Positions 1 to 11,800 of a stretch of 64,000 nt of DNA are shown piece after piece. Below the pieces are notes generated by a model that was not told the origin of the DNA, did not search any database, and saw only the letters and a program-made list of their open reading frames with translations. The number at the start of each line of letters is the position of its first letter. Position 1 is the first letter of the stretch. This DNA comes from Balanoglossus misakiensis (taxonomy: Eukaryota > Hemichordata): contig CM082579.2 of NCBI GenBank assembly GCA_040954595.2, positions 5,952,001 through 6,016,000 on the forward strand, given 5' to 3'. Made by a program: the position numbers and the translations under genes.

Positions 1-784
1 CTTCGTCCAAAATCTCCATGTTGAGCTTTTTGAAAAGATTTTGCAATAACGCACGGTATCAACTGGTGCATGTAAAGATGGCCGGTCGCGTCGGCTAAGG
101 ACCCAGATGAGAGAAGCCATTATTTCTTGTTTATGCGTGTTAGTACATGGCATATTAGAAGTCAAAGTACTGCTCCCTCTCTGTGAGACCTCCACACACT
201 TGCTGTTCACACACACAGGTATCTCATATTTCAGAAACTCAGAGGTGTGTCCACTCGCCTCTCATCAGTGCGCAACAAAAGACGTCAAGTGGGGGTGTTT
301 TTTTAAGATGAGAATCAGTCTCATTAAAAGTAAAGTCTCTTGTGTTCGGACTTTTTGTTCTCACTTCAAATGTAAAAAGCTGGGTGGATAAGTGACCTGG
401 CCACATGCCAGTTCTGTTCATGATATTTTTTTCTGAAAAAAAGCAAATTAGAAACTCTTGCGAAAAATTTACAAGTTTGAACTCAGTTAGGGAGTTTCTA
501 AGGAATCGATCATCTGTCTACCTTAAAATTTACCCACAAATTGACTACATATGTATGTCCTTAAACTGTGGATAAATCAGTTCAGGAATATCTCAGACTC
601 GGTGATGTCTCTGTGAAAAATTTTGTACCAACATGGCCAACTTTTGGCCATATTGGATCACATCACCACACAAAAGACAATGCATCTATGTTTTGGTGAA
701 GTGTTCTCATACCAACTGTAAATGACACTGGTCCAGGCAAGTCTGAATAATGTAACTCCAGATATGCCAACAAACCAATCATAC
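1..784 (-). other. NUDT6 intron 2 (partial, runs off left edge)
   Basis: This non-coding stretch begins at the GT donor (plus-strand complement 784-783) that follows NUDT6 coding exon 2. It continues past the left window edge without an acceptor or any Nudix-box codons that I can find, so the catalytic exons lie outside the window. A perfect 8-bp hairpin with a 3-base loop lies at 633-651 (arms ATGGCCAA and TTGGCCAT). Nothing else is recognisable. Confidence 0.8.
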
Positions 785-3700
785 CTGCCACTCCGACTTG
801 ATGCGTCGCATAGAGCGGTACCCTGTTTGTCCTGTCGTCTGGCAACCACTTGCATAACGTCACTGTGTCTCCCTGAGTGTGGTGAAATGTGAAACCCTGC
901 TGAGCTGCCATTGGTATCAGGGCACTTTGCATGATGGGAAATTTCAGCCATATTGCTTTCTTCCCAGTTGCCTTCCACTGATGGAGGGAATCTGCAAAAT
1001 GGTAAAAGAAACCACAATGGAAAATGGCACAAAACTACAAAGTGTTACATATCTGAAATATCTTTGAATGAAATCTTTATCTTTTAATTTTCAGATTAAA
1101 GTGGGTAATTTCTTGCTCTTGGGAATTTTCATCTCATACATTGTACAAGCTGTCCTGTTGATGCACTCTTTTAACTTGGAGATATGTGCATGGGGATGGG
1201 GATGGGGGTGGGGTTTGTGGTATCAAAGTATACTGCCAGGTGAAGTAGTGGGGTGAACTCCTAGCCTCGGGGGGTGGGGGGTCTATCCACGGCCACACAA
1301 TCCGTGTCGCGGTCAGACTTGGGTATTGATAATGACCATGCACTGCTGTACCCTCATAGTGAATATTTCTTGAAATTTGGGAATGAAATCTCATGCGACA
1401 ATGGCATGCCACAATGACTTACTGGTTACACCGACAACTTATTATTTTTGAAACAGTTATCTTTAAAATCTATTCAGTTGTACAAGATATGTGATTCTGA
1501 TAGCGGAAAAATTATGAAGCATGTATGTACATGAGAGGTAATTCATTATATAGACATGTACGGTACAATAAATTCCACTTATAATAGTATGCATGTTTAT
1601 GCCTACCGCTGGGTGTCATGATTGACCCATGGGATCATTTTTCTGTGATGGGAAATATTTGGTAGGTCAGAGATCAAAAGAATTCATGTGGCAGCCATGA
1701 CAACTAAAATTGAACAGAAAAATTGTTTTGCTTTGTTTAAATATTGGAATGCAACACAGAATAGGTGCACACTATGGTAATTTTTGGACGGGACGAGGTA
1801 TATTTTTAATAATTGGTAAATACTTTAGACCACCAGCAAAAAAATGGTTTGGTAAAGTTTCCTGGGTTTTCAATGACTAAATCCAGTCAAGTGGCTATTG
1901 TTTTATTCATCTTTCAGTTCCCAATTAAAATTCCCAATATGAAATATGTTGATCCGGTGTATCTACAACATGCTGAACATTATAATCACTTCCCACGCTT
2001 AATGTTTACAATTCGCTAAATGGAATTTCATTCAGCAGATTGTTTCGGCATATTGGTGAGCAAATAAAGGGTGTGTTAGCTGTAAAGGTGGTCCCCAGGT
2101 GAATGTTACTGAGAGTGTGGTCCAGCTATTTACGGTACTCCTTGATAACTTCCTGGTATGAAATTCATCCCACTCAAAAGTTTTCTTTATTCTGGTTGCA
2201 GGTGAATAAGAAGCAGCTTATGCCATGTCTTTGAGCTTAACAAGTCAGTTTATGATTTTAGAAGCAAACTTAAACATGAATGTGAGTACAACCATGGTAG
2301 TCCCATACTTGCAGTAGGAGAAATAAATATTTTTACTGGTCGAACCCGCTCCTTTAAAAAAACAATGCAGTTTTATTTTCAAAAAATAATTAATCATTAT
2401 GTAAGAGAATGTAACATATTGAATTCAGCTCAACGATACAACAGAATACCTGCACATATTGTTATAATGTCACAGATACCCATTAATAGACCGACTTAAC
2501 CACTCAAAGTTATATTTAGACAAGGTTGTGTTACTATTTTTCTAACCAGGGGTTTAGGTTCCCCTTTCTAGTACAATTTGTTTTGCTTTGAGAGAGAACC
2601 TATTTACAAGGGGTATATGCAATAGATTTCCAAACTATCACTTTTGTTTTCACTGCAACAATTATTTTCGCCCGGTATTGTTGTACGTTCCTGTAACTGT
2701 TTTCGTTGATCTTGAGGTTCGTTTTATGTTTCCTCATTACATAGTATTTCAAGCTAATACAATGTGTAAGTGTAAACCGCACTTGTAGTCGGGAGATGGG
2801 GTGGCCTGGCGACTGAGGAGAAACGACAATCCTGAATTTCAACCGGAGACCACAGCAAACTATCACACTTCCATGCATGGAAGTTTATACTTGTATTTTA
2901 CCACCTTTAGTTAGATTCCTGGCAGTCTCTTTTCAGACACTGATATACGGAACAGGAATGGAGGATATATAGTACTCTCTGTCCATAGGTCACATTTTGT
3001 ACCACACACACACTGAACCAATAAACATATATACACCCACACACAACAAAGAAGACCGACCAACATGAGGAAGAGAACAATATCATTGTATAATGGGCAC
3101 TTACAATAGTCTACATGGAAAAATACTGGCACGTGTAGCTTATCCCCTGGGACACTATACAATGCACACAGTATAAAAGCTCACATTGTTATTTTTGCCC
3201 AGTTTATTATATTTATTTATTGGTTTATTTCATCTCAAATTTATTTATGGTGTTGGTCACATGAAATAGAATCCTGCCTACTTAGCCAAGTGGGTGGACT
3301 ACACAATCATGCATTGTTACAGTTCTAGGCTTATACTGATGACTTTATGAACTATAGGACGATCATTAAAAATATGTGACGTTCTGTGACAAATATATTA
3401 AGTGGGAGGCTCTGGCACAGTTTATTGTTTTGAAGAGACAATATATTGCCTTTGACCACCACAAGGAATATATCTTTTGGCCAACTGAATTATACCCAGT
3501 TGGTTGTTTCATTTCCTACTTTGGCCACATGCTGGCGCTCTTTTAACTAAAGTTGGATTCCCACAATCCAAACTAAACTACATGTACTCAGTTATAGCAG
3601 CTTAAGTTTATTTATGAATGTGCTAAAATGTACGTTGGTATAACAACTTAGAATAATCTGGCAGGTTGGTATAGGGAGGAGTAGCCTGGTCTCCATACCA

Positions 3701-4734
3701 AGTGTGTTTAAAGGGGAAATCCGCTGTAGCTGATTTCTACATAATTTGGTAGCTTTGATGTCTCTCTTTCAGAAAAAAACATATTCGCCATGTATAGGTC
3801 TCGCGATTTTTTACAAAATCTAGGGAAAGTTGGCAGAATTTCCAATATGGCGTTTACTGTAATTTGAATCATGGGAAAAAAAGCGCCAGGAGCAACTTCC
3901 GCCCACCATGGTGTGGGTGATACCATTCTCCGATTGGTGTCACTGGGCGACAGACTAGGCGTATTTTCATAGCTATTGTTTGTTCTTTGCATCAGTTGAT
4001 AAACAATCATCAGCAAAGTCGAAAATTTGTCATCTATTGACAGTTTTCATGAGCTAAAACCCATAAAAAATATGCAAATACGCTTAGCTTGTGACACAGT
4101 GACACCAATCGGAAAATGGTATCACCCACACCAAGGTGGGCGGAAGTTGGTCCTGGCGCTTTTTTTCCCATGATTCAAATTACAGTAAACGCCATATTGG
4201 AAATTCTGCCAACTTTCCCTAGATTTTGTAAAAAATCTCGCGACCTATACATGGCGAATATGTTTTTTTCTGAAAGAGAGACATCAAAGCTACCAAATTA
4301 TGTAGAAATCAGCTACAGCGGATTTCCCCTTTAAATTAGATAGACTCACAGTTGTGTGTGAACCTGTCTTGTGTGTGAGTCTATGACGATAGAGGGCGTT
4401 ATTCGGACAAGAAATTTGGGCTGGTTGCATTTTTAAAAGGGAAACACCATGCACTCTTACCTTTCAAGATTTGGTAAAACTGTTCTTGATTGCAACCTCC
4501 ATTGATTTTGGTTAAATCGACTGTAACTCCGTTCCACCTGTCTTCTTTACCACAAAGGAGTGTAGTGATTGTCCTTTTGTGTATGTGCGTTTTCTGTTGC
4601 CATGGTAACGACTCACACTTCAGATGTGACGATGCTGCAATCGACGCCTGTCGCGCAGGCAGAGGTCCTCTGTAGATGATGTGAGAATATTGTGCAACTG
4701 AAGGAATAAACTTGGTAAAACGTAGGGTAAACAT
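785..4734 (-). CDS. NUDT6: NUDT6-like Nudix hydrolase, N-terminal part (two coding exons, 3' end outside window)
   Basis: NUDT6 belongs to the Nudix superfamily. The human protein is also known as GFG, the product of the FGF2 antisense gene; its physiological substrate is not firmly established. Coding exons on the minus strand are 4734-4461 (91 codons plus 1 base) and 991-785 (2 bases, 68 codons, 1 base). Both have consensus splice sites (donor G|gtaagag; acceptor ttttgcag|A; donor G|gtatga) and both introns are phase 1. Residues 65-74 (DRWNGVTVDL) and about 102-160 match the NUDT6 N-terminal domain, which precedes the Nudix fold: KKAIWLKFPI, then the hallmark GFTFHH (124-129), then ATHQVGVA (153-160), where human NUDT6 has ASHQVGVA. 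The Nudix box (GX5EX7REUXEEXGU) is not in the window. The ATG at 4734 is the first after in-frame stops at 4788-4783; a TTG five codons upstream is not needed. The N-terminus is rich in Arg, Lys and Ser and nearly free of acidic residues, so a mitochondrial presequence is possible. The gene is divergent from NDFIP. Confidence 0.94.
1192..1213 (+). other. Potential G-quadruplex tract
   Basis: Four runs of four or five G (1192-1195, 1198-1201, 1204-1208, 1210-1213) are separated by loops of 2, 2 and 1 bases, a textbook intramolecular quadruplex pattern. It lies in NUDT6 intron 1, so the G-rich strand is the non-transcribed (plus) strand relative to NUDT6. A second G6-T-G6 segment follows at 1269-1281. 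Folding is inferred from the pattern only. Confidence 0.6.
3707..4335. mobile_element. Fold-back MITE with 260-bp inverted arms and TTAA termini
   Basis: The left arm 3707-3966 and right arm 4076-4335 are near-perfect reverse complements (260 bp each), separated by a 109-bp spacer. Both ends read TTTAAAGGGGAAATCCGC going inward, with TTAA at 3708-3711 and 4331-4334. TTAA at each end is the target-site signature of piggyBac-type elements, so this may be a non-autonomous piggyBac-like MITE; assignment to a superfamily is inference because TTTAAA is itself palindromic. There is no transposase. Differences between arms cluster near the spacer (for example 3946-3966 against 4076-4096), so the outer arms are better preserved. 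Two spurious open frames encode the same peptide, one on each strand, because of the inversion. Confidence 0.85.
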
Positions 4735-5156
4735 GTCGAACTTTATCAATAAGTCAGTCGCTTGTACCTTGTGTGCCTTCAGTTATCATTCGTTTCGAGA
4801 CATTTCTCACGGAAATCTGAAGGAACGGCGTTCATAGCATGGTATTCAATTGGTAAATATGGCAACAGTAAACGACAATACACATTTTAACTAGCTCGGT
4901 GGCTAAATCTTGTCACAGCTTAATACGGGTCACGCCTCCTTTACTGAACGCTGCCATGTTGAATCCCGATTACATATACACTCCATATCACGAGAAAACA
5001 CGAGACTTCACACGAACCCTCCCGGATGTGCGCCATCTTTGTTCGACCAAAACAAAAATCTCTTGCGATATCGTAGGATTAAATTTCGAAATAATACATA
5101 TATTTGAGAGAGTCACCCTCTGCTATCAACTCCAGGGGGAGAGGTAAACATAAACA
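4735..5156. promoter_or_regulatory. Shared head-to-head promoter of NUDT6 and NDFIP
   Basis: Only 422 bp separate the two divergent start codons, so this interval must contain both 5' UTRs and both core promoters unless upstream non-coding exons exist. No good TATA box is visible. Motifs seen are a YY1-type core (CGCCATCTTT at 5031-5040) immediately after an ETS-like CCGGATGT (5022-5029), and a second GCCATGTT (4953-4960). YY1 and ETS sites are common in TATA-less bidirectional promoters of housekeeping genes; their use here is inference. Confidence 0.7.
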
Positions 5157-8100
5157 ATGGAACAGCCTCCAAGATATGACCAGGTAACGTACCGATTTCC
5201 GAATATCTCATTAGTTATTTCGGGCAGTCGATCAGCCCTACATTCGTGTATGGACATAATGTGTGCTATTTGTAGCCATAGTCTGCTGGCCTCATCAGAT
5301 CATGATCGCGACTGCTTCTGCCAGGGAAAAACGTCAGTGAATATTGTTGAAAGATGATCTGTTTACATACGGAGCGTAAGAATGCCCCCAGTGCCTTGTC
5401 CATCTGATGATCTCCTTGTTCTGCCCTGATTGCCGATCATACATGTACAATGAATGAAAGTGATGATGAGACGCAATCCCATCAAAAGCAGACATCGTCA
5501 CAAAAAGTCATTCATAACAACTGAATAATCACACTTTAATGTTCCCCAAAACAAGTCAGTTGAAGTTCAACAGCAAATTGTTGCTTCTGTTAGTCCTAAT
5601 GTGTATGTGCATTACTTGTGACATGGTTTGTTTTTATGGAATTTGACCTGATTTGACCTTGTAGCAGCCTGGTGGGAAGAGAGGTAAACTTGACAATATT
5701 TTGTTCAAGAACTGTTGCTGGACCATGACTTCTCATTCATCAAGTTTGTGCAAACTAGAATGACAAATAAAATTTGACCTTGGTGTTGGTGGATGGCAAA
5801 CATCAACGACATTGGCACATCCACAATCCAGACCAGTGGTTTTCATTCTTCCTTCAGATTTACTACATGTATAATTAATACTTGAGTGTTTCTTTCGCCC
5901 AGATAAATCAAGATGTGGACGATGAAGAAAGTATGTCGCCAGTAATAATGGCACTGGTGGTGCCTCCACCATCTCCACAAGACACAAGACCCAGCACACC
6001 AACTCCACCAGGTACAGAATAATTCATTTAGTTTTATTTATTTTATTCAATGTCGATGTGATGTTGGAGTACAAAAAATGTGTTACCAATCAAAGTGAAT
6101 TCAATAACATTTTTTTCATTTTTGCATTTTGTTCACAGAAGATCCAAAGGACGAAAATGACCCACCACCATACAACATAGCAACAACTCTGCCAAGTTAT
6201 GACGATGTGCAAAAACTGAAAGAAACAGAACCCCTGGTTGTAAGTATTGTGGTGACCATGGTACATAGTAGTTCTTCTGCCAGAACGTTCCCATTTCAGG
6301 GTGGGGCCAATGAACTACATCTAAAGAGAGTTGAGCACCTCGTCCTGGGTACCTCTCTCTCTGAGCCAAATGAAAGATATGTGTGAAGGGGCACTAGGGG
6401 GCGCTATTCACACCAAATGACAATAATTATGTTAATGACCTTCGTACATTACAGCCAGATATATACATTAGATATAAATAATATTAAGAAATCCCAAAGA
6501 CTCCCTCTGTGATCTTCCAAGCTGTTTTCAATCTGAAGCTTTCAGAAATGAAAAACCTGGCATCCTAGTTCAAGCCTGGATGCCGCTGTATTTAAAAGTT
6601 TGTTTGGAAAGTCCTGGATAAAACCCAGGGGGAAAAACCTCATATTTGTCATTAAAAGTTCTTCCAAGGCCATGTTCATATAAATCAACTCTCCTCTTCC
6701 ACTATGGGCAGTTTGTTGGGCTTGAATTGTGAACAGCCTGTCCTTTCAAAACAACTATTCTTAACATCTAGGAGTGCCCTGGACTGATTTTCAATAGACA
6801 TGTTGTGGTCAAACACCATGCCAGCCCAGTGTGCAATAAACACAAAAGCCCCATTGTTTTGATATTTTTTAAATATATGTTTCCAAACTGAACCGAGTCT
6901 TTTAAATCTATTTTTGGCAGCAATGAATTCAGAACTGTTTGTTGGAAAACACCATAAATCACGATTGTTTTGTCATCGGTTTGACAGGTTAATTGTCGGT
7001 GGTGGACAGGCCTCCTTGGTTGGCTGTGACTAATGATGTCATGTGAGCCAAACATTTCCATGGCAACCTTTGAAAGGTGGCATTTGTTTTGGTGGCGTTT
7101 CTTCCTGTCGATTCAAAGGTGTATTCCAAAGGTGTAACTTGTGGGGACTGTGGGAGCCCCATTCAGATTGTAGCATTGCAATTAACACAGATGTACACTT
7201 CATGATCACTCGAGGCTGAGCTAATTTTGTTGACAGCTGCCCAGCAAACCAGAGAGAATGTCAACACCATAGTTGTCCTCACAGGTCAATTCCTTCCAAT
7301 ATTCACCATAACTTAAGTTGTCAGTAAAATAAAAAAAAGATATGAATCTGGAAATGTCCACGTTTACTTGTTGTCAACGACTTCTACATTTTACTTGTCT
7401 ACTTTTCTGGAACCAATCTCGACAACTTCTTTATCGGTTTACGTTTCTTTTCAGAACGACTATGAAAGTAGTGGAAGGGAGCGTGATATTGACATGGACC
7501 TAGGCGGGGATGTCATGTTTATCTGTACATTTATCAGTAAGTAAAGTTGCCTGCCATCATGAACCCACCCCAACACTTCTCTATTCATATCCATAATTGC
7601 CTTAACACGGTCGTTTGGAACATTTCCACGGCACGACTGGTTTAAAGTGGTATTAGCTGCGGGTTAGTCTTGCCACAAATAAAACAAACAAAACAATCCA
7701 ATCGATCCATCAAATGCATGTTATAGAGTCATGCATCGAATCATAGTCAACCAGTGGTCAAAAAAATCAATAGCTTGGTCTTTGAAGTCTTTGTTGAAGA
7801 TGCGATGATGGGGTGCACAGTTGATTTCACCGATTAATATTCGTGAAAATAGACAGGATTTCACCTCAAAAACGTGCACAGATGTTCCGGAAAACACTAC
7901 GAATTGCCAACTGGGTCTCGCCCTCCCAAAATAATTGAATGACAACTTAGAGAGAGTGCGATGGGTCTCAATGAATCATGTCAACCTCGTCTTTTTTCAT
8001 CTTTCAGTCGCTTTTATCTTCAACTGGATTGGGTTGCTGTTTTCCTTCTGTATGACAACAACTGTCGCCGGTCGCTACGGTGCTATTTCAGGGTTCGGGC

Positions 8101-8801
8101 TGTCCATTGTCAAATGGGTGGTCATCATGATGGTGAGTTTGGACTTGTTCTTTAATTTGTCCAATTTAAGTTGGACCTTGCGGAAATCTTGCGCTGTCAT
8201 CTTGCCTATATGTGTCTTGAGCGACTTCTTGTATTAATGACTTGTATGATGTCTAAAGCTCATGCCGTTCCTATTGTTGCTTCAAAAGCTTATCCAAAAC
8301 AACACAGTAATCGAGAGTTTGTGTTTTTCTCTTCCCATCAGCATACAGCAAGTTTTAACAATTATGTGGACACTTTGCCCTGTTTGTGGTGGATTCTCCT
8401 CATTCTTGGTAAGTTCAAGGGAAAGGGTCATAGCGCCCTCCTGCAGAAACTAACTGTCTATACTTTACCGTAGATGGCGCTGTGACCAGTTTATCAGACA
8501 CACCATGACTACTCATTAAAGGGGGAGGGGGGAATAAATTTTGTCTGTTCTTTAGAGCAAAAAAAATTAAATACCTGAAAACAACTTATTGAATCAGTGT
8601 AAAATTAGCCAGGAAAAAAATTTACCAGTCCAGTAAACCTCAGTTTTGTGTTTAATCTTGCTTTCAAGTCAATGTCAATCTTTTTTTTTATCCCCCACAG
8701 GCTTGATGCTGTTCCTTCGAGGTGCAATTATGTACGTTAAAGTCAAGCGACAATTCATGACCGGCATCAGGACCCGCTACAACTACTTTTATATTTACTG
8801 A
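5157..8801 (+). CDS. NDFIP: NDFIP1/2 orthologue, NEDD4-family interacting membrane adaptor (complete, 7 exons)
   Basis: The product is a Golgi/endosomal adaptor that binds WW domains of NEDD4-family HECT ubiquitin ligases through PY motifs, relieves their autoinhibition and recruits them to membrane substrates. Exons: 5157-5183, 5903-6011, 6139-6239, 7455-7536, 8008-8132, 8342-8408, 8701-8801; phases are consistent and all introns are GT-AG (719, 127, 1215, 471, 209 and 292 bp). The 203-residue product (human NDFIP1 is 221) has PPRY at 4-7, PPPY at 54-57 and LPSY at 63-66. It has three membrane segments at about 99-122, 130-148 and 160-182. The family signatures FNWIGLLFSFC (111-121) and AGRYGAISGFGLS (127-139) are present, with LFLRG at 174-178 and the terminal FYIY. 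The ATG has a good context (A at -3, G at +4) and an in-frame TAA at 5151-5153 just upstream. Exon 1 codes for only nine residues. Residues 10-46 are acidic and then Pro/Ser/Thr-rich, and are poorly conserved. Whether it is pro-orthologous to both vertebrate paralogues is inferred. Confidence 0.97.
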
Positions 8802-8846
8802 AGACTTCAAATTATCATCTCCGTGTAAAAAAAAATAAGTCGAAAA

Positions 8847-8852
8847 AATAAA
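8847..8852 (+). terminator. Polyadenylation signal AATAAA of NDFIP
   Basis: A canonical AATAAA lies 46 bases after the NDFIP stop codon, giving a very short 3' UTR if used. The next plus-strand AATAAA I noticed is at 10559-10564, so a longer 3' UTR isoform is possible. Confidence 0.5.
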
Positions 8853-11800
8853 AGCAAGCACAGCCTAGCAGCTAGCAAGTCAGACCAGCTCAGACAGGTA
8901 GCTCAGACCTCTTAGTTATGTTTTAAGGTAGCATGCCCTTAGAAGAAATCGAAGTCTTTTCTGTCTTCTTTATTTCGTATACATGTATTGGCAATTGTAG
9001 ATTGTTTGCTCTAAAAACTGAGAATGAAAATTTGGGGTCGTCACTGTGCAAAATTTTGAATGAGAGAGCCAAATTGTCTCAAATTTGAAATTCAAAATGG
9101 CCGCCAATTTCTGTGTTAACTCTATGGAGAACAAATACAGAAGTGATTTTCATGAAAGCAAGACAGTGAACACCCAGTTTCCTTCTCGGTTTTCAAGAAG
9201 ACTTCGCATACACTTAGATACTAGCCTAGCAAAGAATTGGAAGGTTTGGAGGACTATCGTTTTTCGGAAAAATCTGTCCCCGGGAATGCATACTACCTTA
9301 TAAAGTCCTATCCTTTTGTGCGTCATTTTGATGGGATCAAATTAATATGTTCGCGCGGTAATTTGAATGTCCCTGTCACGTCTGTGTGGGTATTATATGG
9401 GTTGTTGACATTTACTAAAAATATTTTAAAGTAGGAGGCAAAATTTTTCAGACATGCATGCGTATTTTTGTGTAGTTACAACTCAATGTGAATCTGTGCT
9501 TCTTTGTGAGAGAACTAAATTTTGAGAGCGCAGCCAACTCCGAAAAAAACATAAGTTTACAAAAAAAATCTACGAGATTTGACCTTGTATACATGTACTC
9601 AAGTTTTCATCTTGTCCAGCAAAATTTACCATTCTAGTATTCATTTTTAGTGCGCTGTTTACTAAAAAAATGTGTCCAACTCTGAATTTTATTGTATCAA
9701 TTTACTCACCATCGAAAAATAGATTTAAAGAATTATTTATTTCATATATCTAGCACAACTCTTGCTATTGTTAATGGTAATAGAAATTGAAGATTTACAA
9801 CAACAAAATTGGGAGGTGTTCAAAGTAAGTTACCAGATAACAGGATTTAATGGGTTATCTCAATTTTGAATGTCCATGGTATTTGTTCTTATTGTGGTGT
9901 TTATATATAAAAAAAAGAGTCAAATTTTTGAATCAGTGCATGATCGTTAATCATGATGGGATAAAAATATAATTTATCCATTACAATTTGTTTGTTATTG
10001 TATTATTTGATATGAAAGTAGAATATTGATCTTTTCCACAAATCATTAATGTATACCTCAAAACATCAAAAGGGAAAGCTGAATACTATTGCCCATTTCA
10101 GTTGTAACTGACGCTATCATCGCGAAGCAGTGATTTGAATCTCGAAAGGTCAAGTACAGAGGTCAAAGCCGAGTTCTCCTTTGGAAGTTTACGCTTGTTA
10201 ATTCTTGCTTGCAGACGGGAAGCTTTGTTTACAACTCTGCTTAGGAAGCAATTGGTTTTAGGAAGTTGAGTGTCGATATATTTCTTTGTTTCAACTCCAT
10301 GTGAACCTCCTCCCCCACCCAGTTTTGAATAAATGGCAGTTGTCTCTGTCTCCGTAACTACTCTAATTCCTGAGGGCATTGTGTGGTCGGTTTTGTTTCC
10401 CCCAGAAGTTTTTACCCCCCTTTTCACTTTCCCCCCACTTCCTGACTTGATTAAACGGGCTGTTGTCTTTATGCGTAATGACAATTAAAAATCCCTTTCA
10501 TTCAGCAGAGGCTTGGGCAAGTGTTAAGTTCAAAGTCTTGCCTCATTGTCAAGGTTTCAATAAACACATCCTGGACTGTCAATGGAGCGAAAATGGACCT
10601 ATTTAGACCTTCTTTGTTGACACAAGGGAGAGTGCCCTGAGAATATGTCCCTGATCACTCGTGACTTCATACATGACAAACGCCCCTAATATAATTCTAA
10701 AAGAACAATCTTCCCCACTAAGACTGTAGGTGGGTGGAGTGGAATTCCTGAATAAATAGCAGAGATTTGTGGCCAAGGACAGCAACCAGGTACACTTTCC
10801 AAGATGTCAGGCAAAAGCGAAAGTGTCTTGCCAACTCTTTTTAAAAGAAAAAAGTGCAGTGAGTTTAAAGTGAGAGGAGAATACCCCTAACGTCATTTCA
10901 TTATGCTTTGTGTGCATCAGAGATGAAAAACACTGTGCCAATTTGGAATGGATGCATGTGAATAATTTGGGATTTTCTGTTACTTGCTTTTCAAGGGTAA
11001 AACAACACATGTTTTGACTGTATATGTGTGTGTGTCAGGTTGGTGTTTGACAGTACTGTTTTCATGAAGATAGATTTAATTCAAGTCATCGTAAAACATT
11101 TCACTTCATCTCATCTGCCATACAACTTGACAAGTAAGTGACATTCTCGTATTGTGTGAAATTATGACACGATACAGTAAAGACTGTCAGACAGTATGCT
11201 TGGTCATAAAAAAGTGAAAGTGTTTTGCCGAATTTGTGCAGACACTTTTTACCCGTACCTTGAGGAGTCAAACAACCTCAATTATGATGATTTGGGTTCC
11301 AGATTGTTGAGTACATGCACTGCATGGCTCGGCCATGACCAATCCAATCATTGATCCTCTTTCATGGATGTAAACCTGCATCAGACAACTGGCACTTTGC
11401 AAACTGGTTATTCAAACATTTACAGTACACGGTGTTGCCATTTCTGTCCCTCATTCAAATTCAAAAGTTCTGTTTACCGACAAATTTGCATCCCGTTTAA
11501 TAAAGAATTAACTCTTTTCACTGGACAGGAAGCTACCTATTGAAAGAACTCCTCACTTGTATGGCGCCACCTTTTGTTGGAGCGTGGAAATGATGCGTGA
11601 GAAGGGGTCTGGTGCATTGGCCCCTGTTTGCATGCTCTCTGCTATTGTGCAAGGGAGCATTGATCATCTAAAAATAGTACATGTACATGCTTTCCCTTTC
11701 TGATCACCCTCACAAAGTACCCATCCGAGGAATAAAAACAAAAGAACTCCTGAAGTAGCCAATTTGCATTAGTTCATTCAAGTTGGCGGAGTTCCATTGT

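Larger units (their letters stand above)
992..4460 (-). other. NUDT6 intron 1
   Basis: This is a 3.5-kb phase-1 intron between the two NUDT6 coding exons. It holds a G-quadruplex-type tract near 1192, a second pair of G6 runs at 1269-1281, CA-rich simple sequence around 3002-3050, and the fold-back element at 3707-4335. I see no internal exon with a plausible protein match, and the short open frames inside the fold-back element are repeat-derived. Confidence 0.75.

Noticed and set aside
1-660. Further NUDT6 exons carrying the Nudix box
   Set aside because: No minus-strand segment here encodes a GG...REVxEE type motif or has a fitting phase-1 acceptor, so those exons must lie to the left of the window.
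3708-4334. Two open frames on opposite strands giving the same peptide
   Set aside because: They are produced by the two arms of the fold-back element, not by genes.
4735-4749. Upstream TTG as start for NUDT6
   Set aside because: An ATG follows five codons later at 4734, and animal nuclear genes rarely start at TTG.
10098-10484. 128-codon minus-strand open frame with a Gly-rich, basic product
   Set aside because: It begins at TTG rather than ATG, shows no acceptor or donor that makes it a convincing exon, and has no family match.
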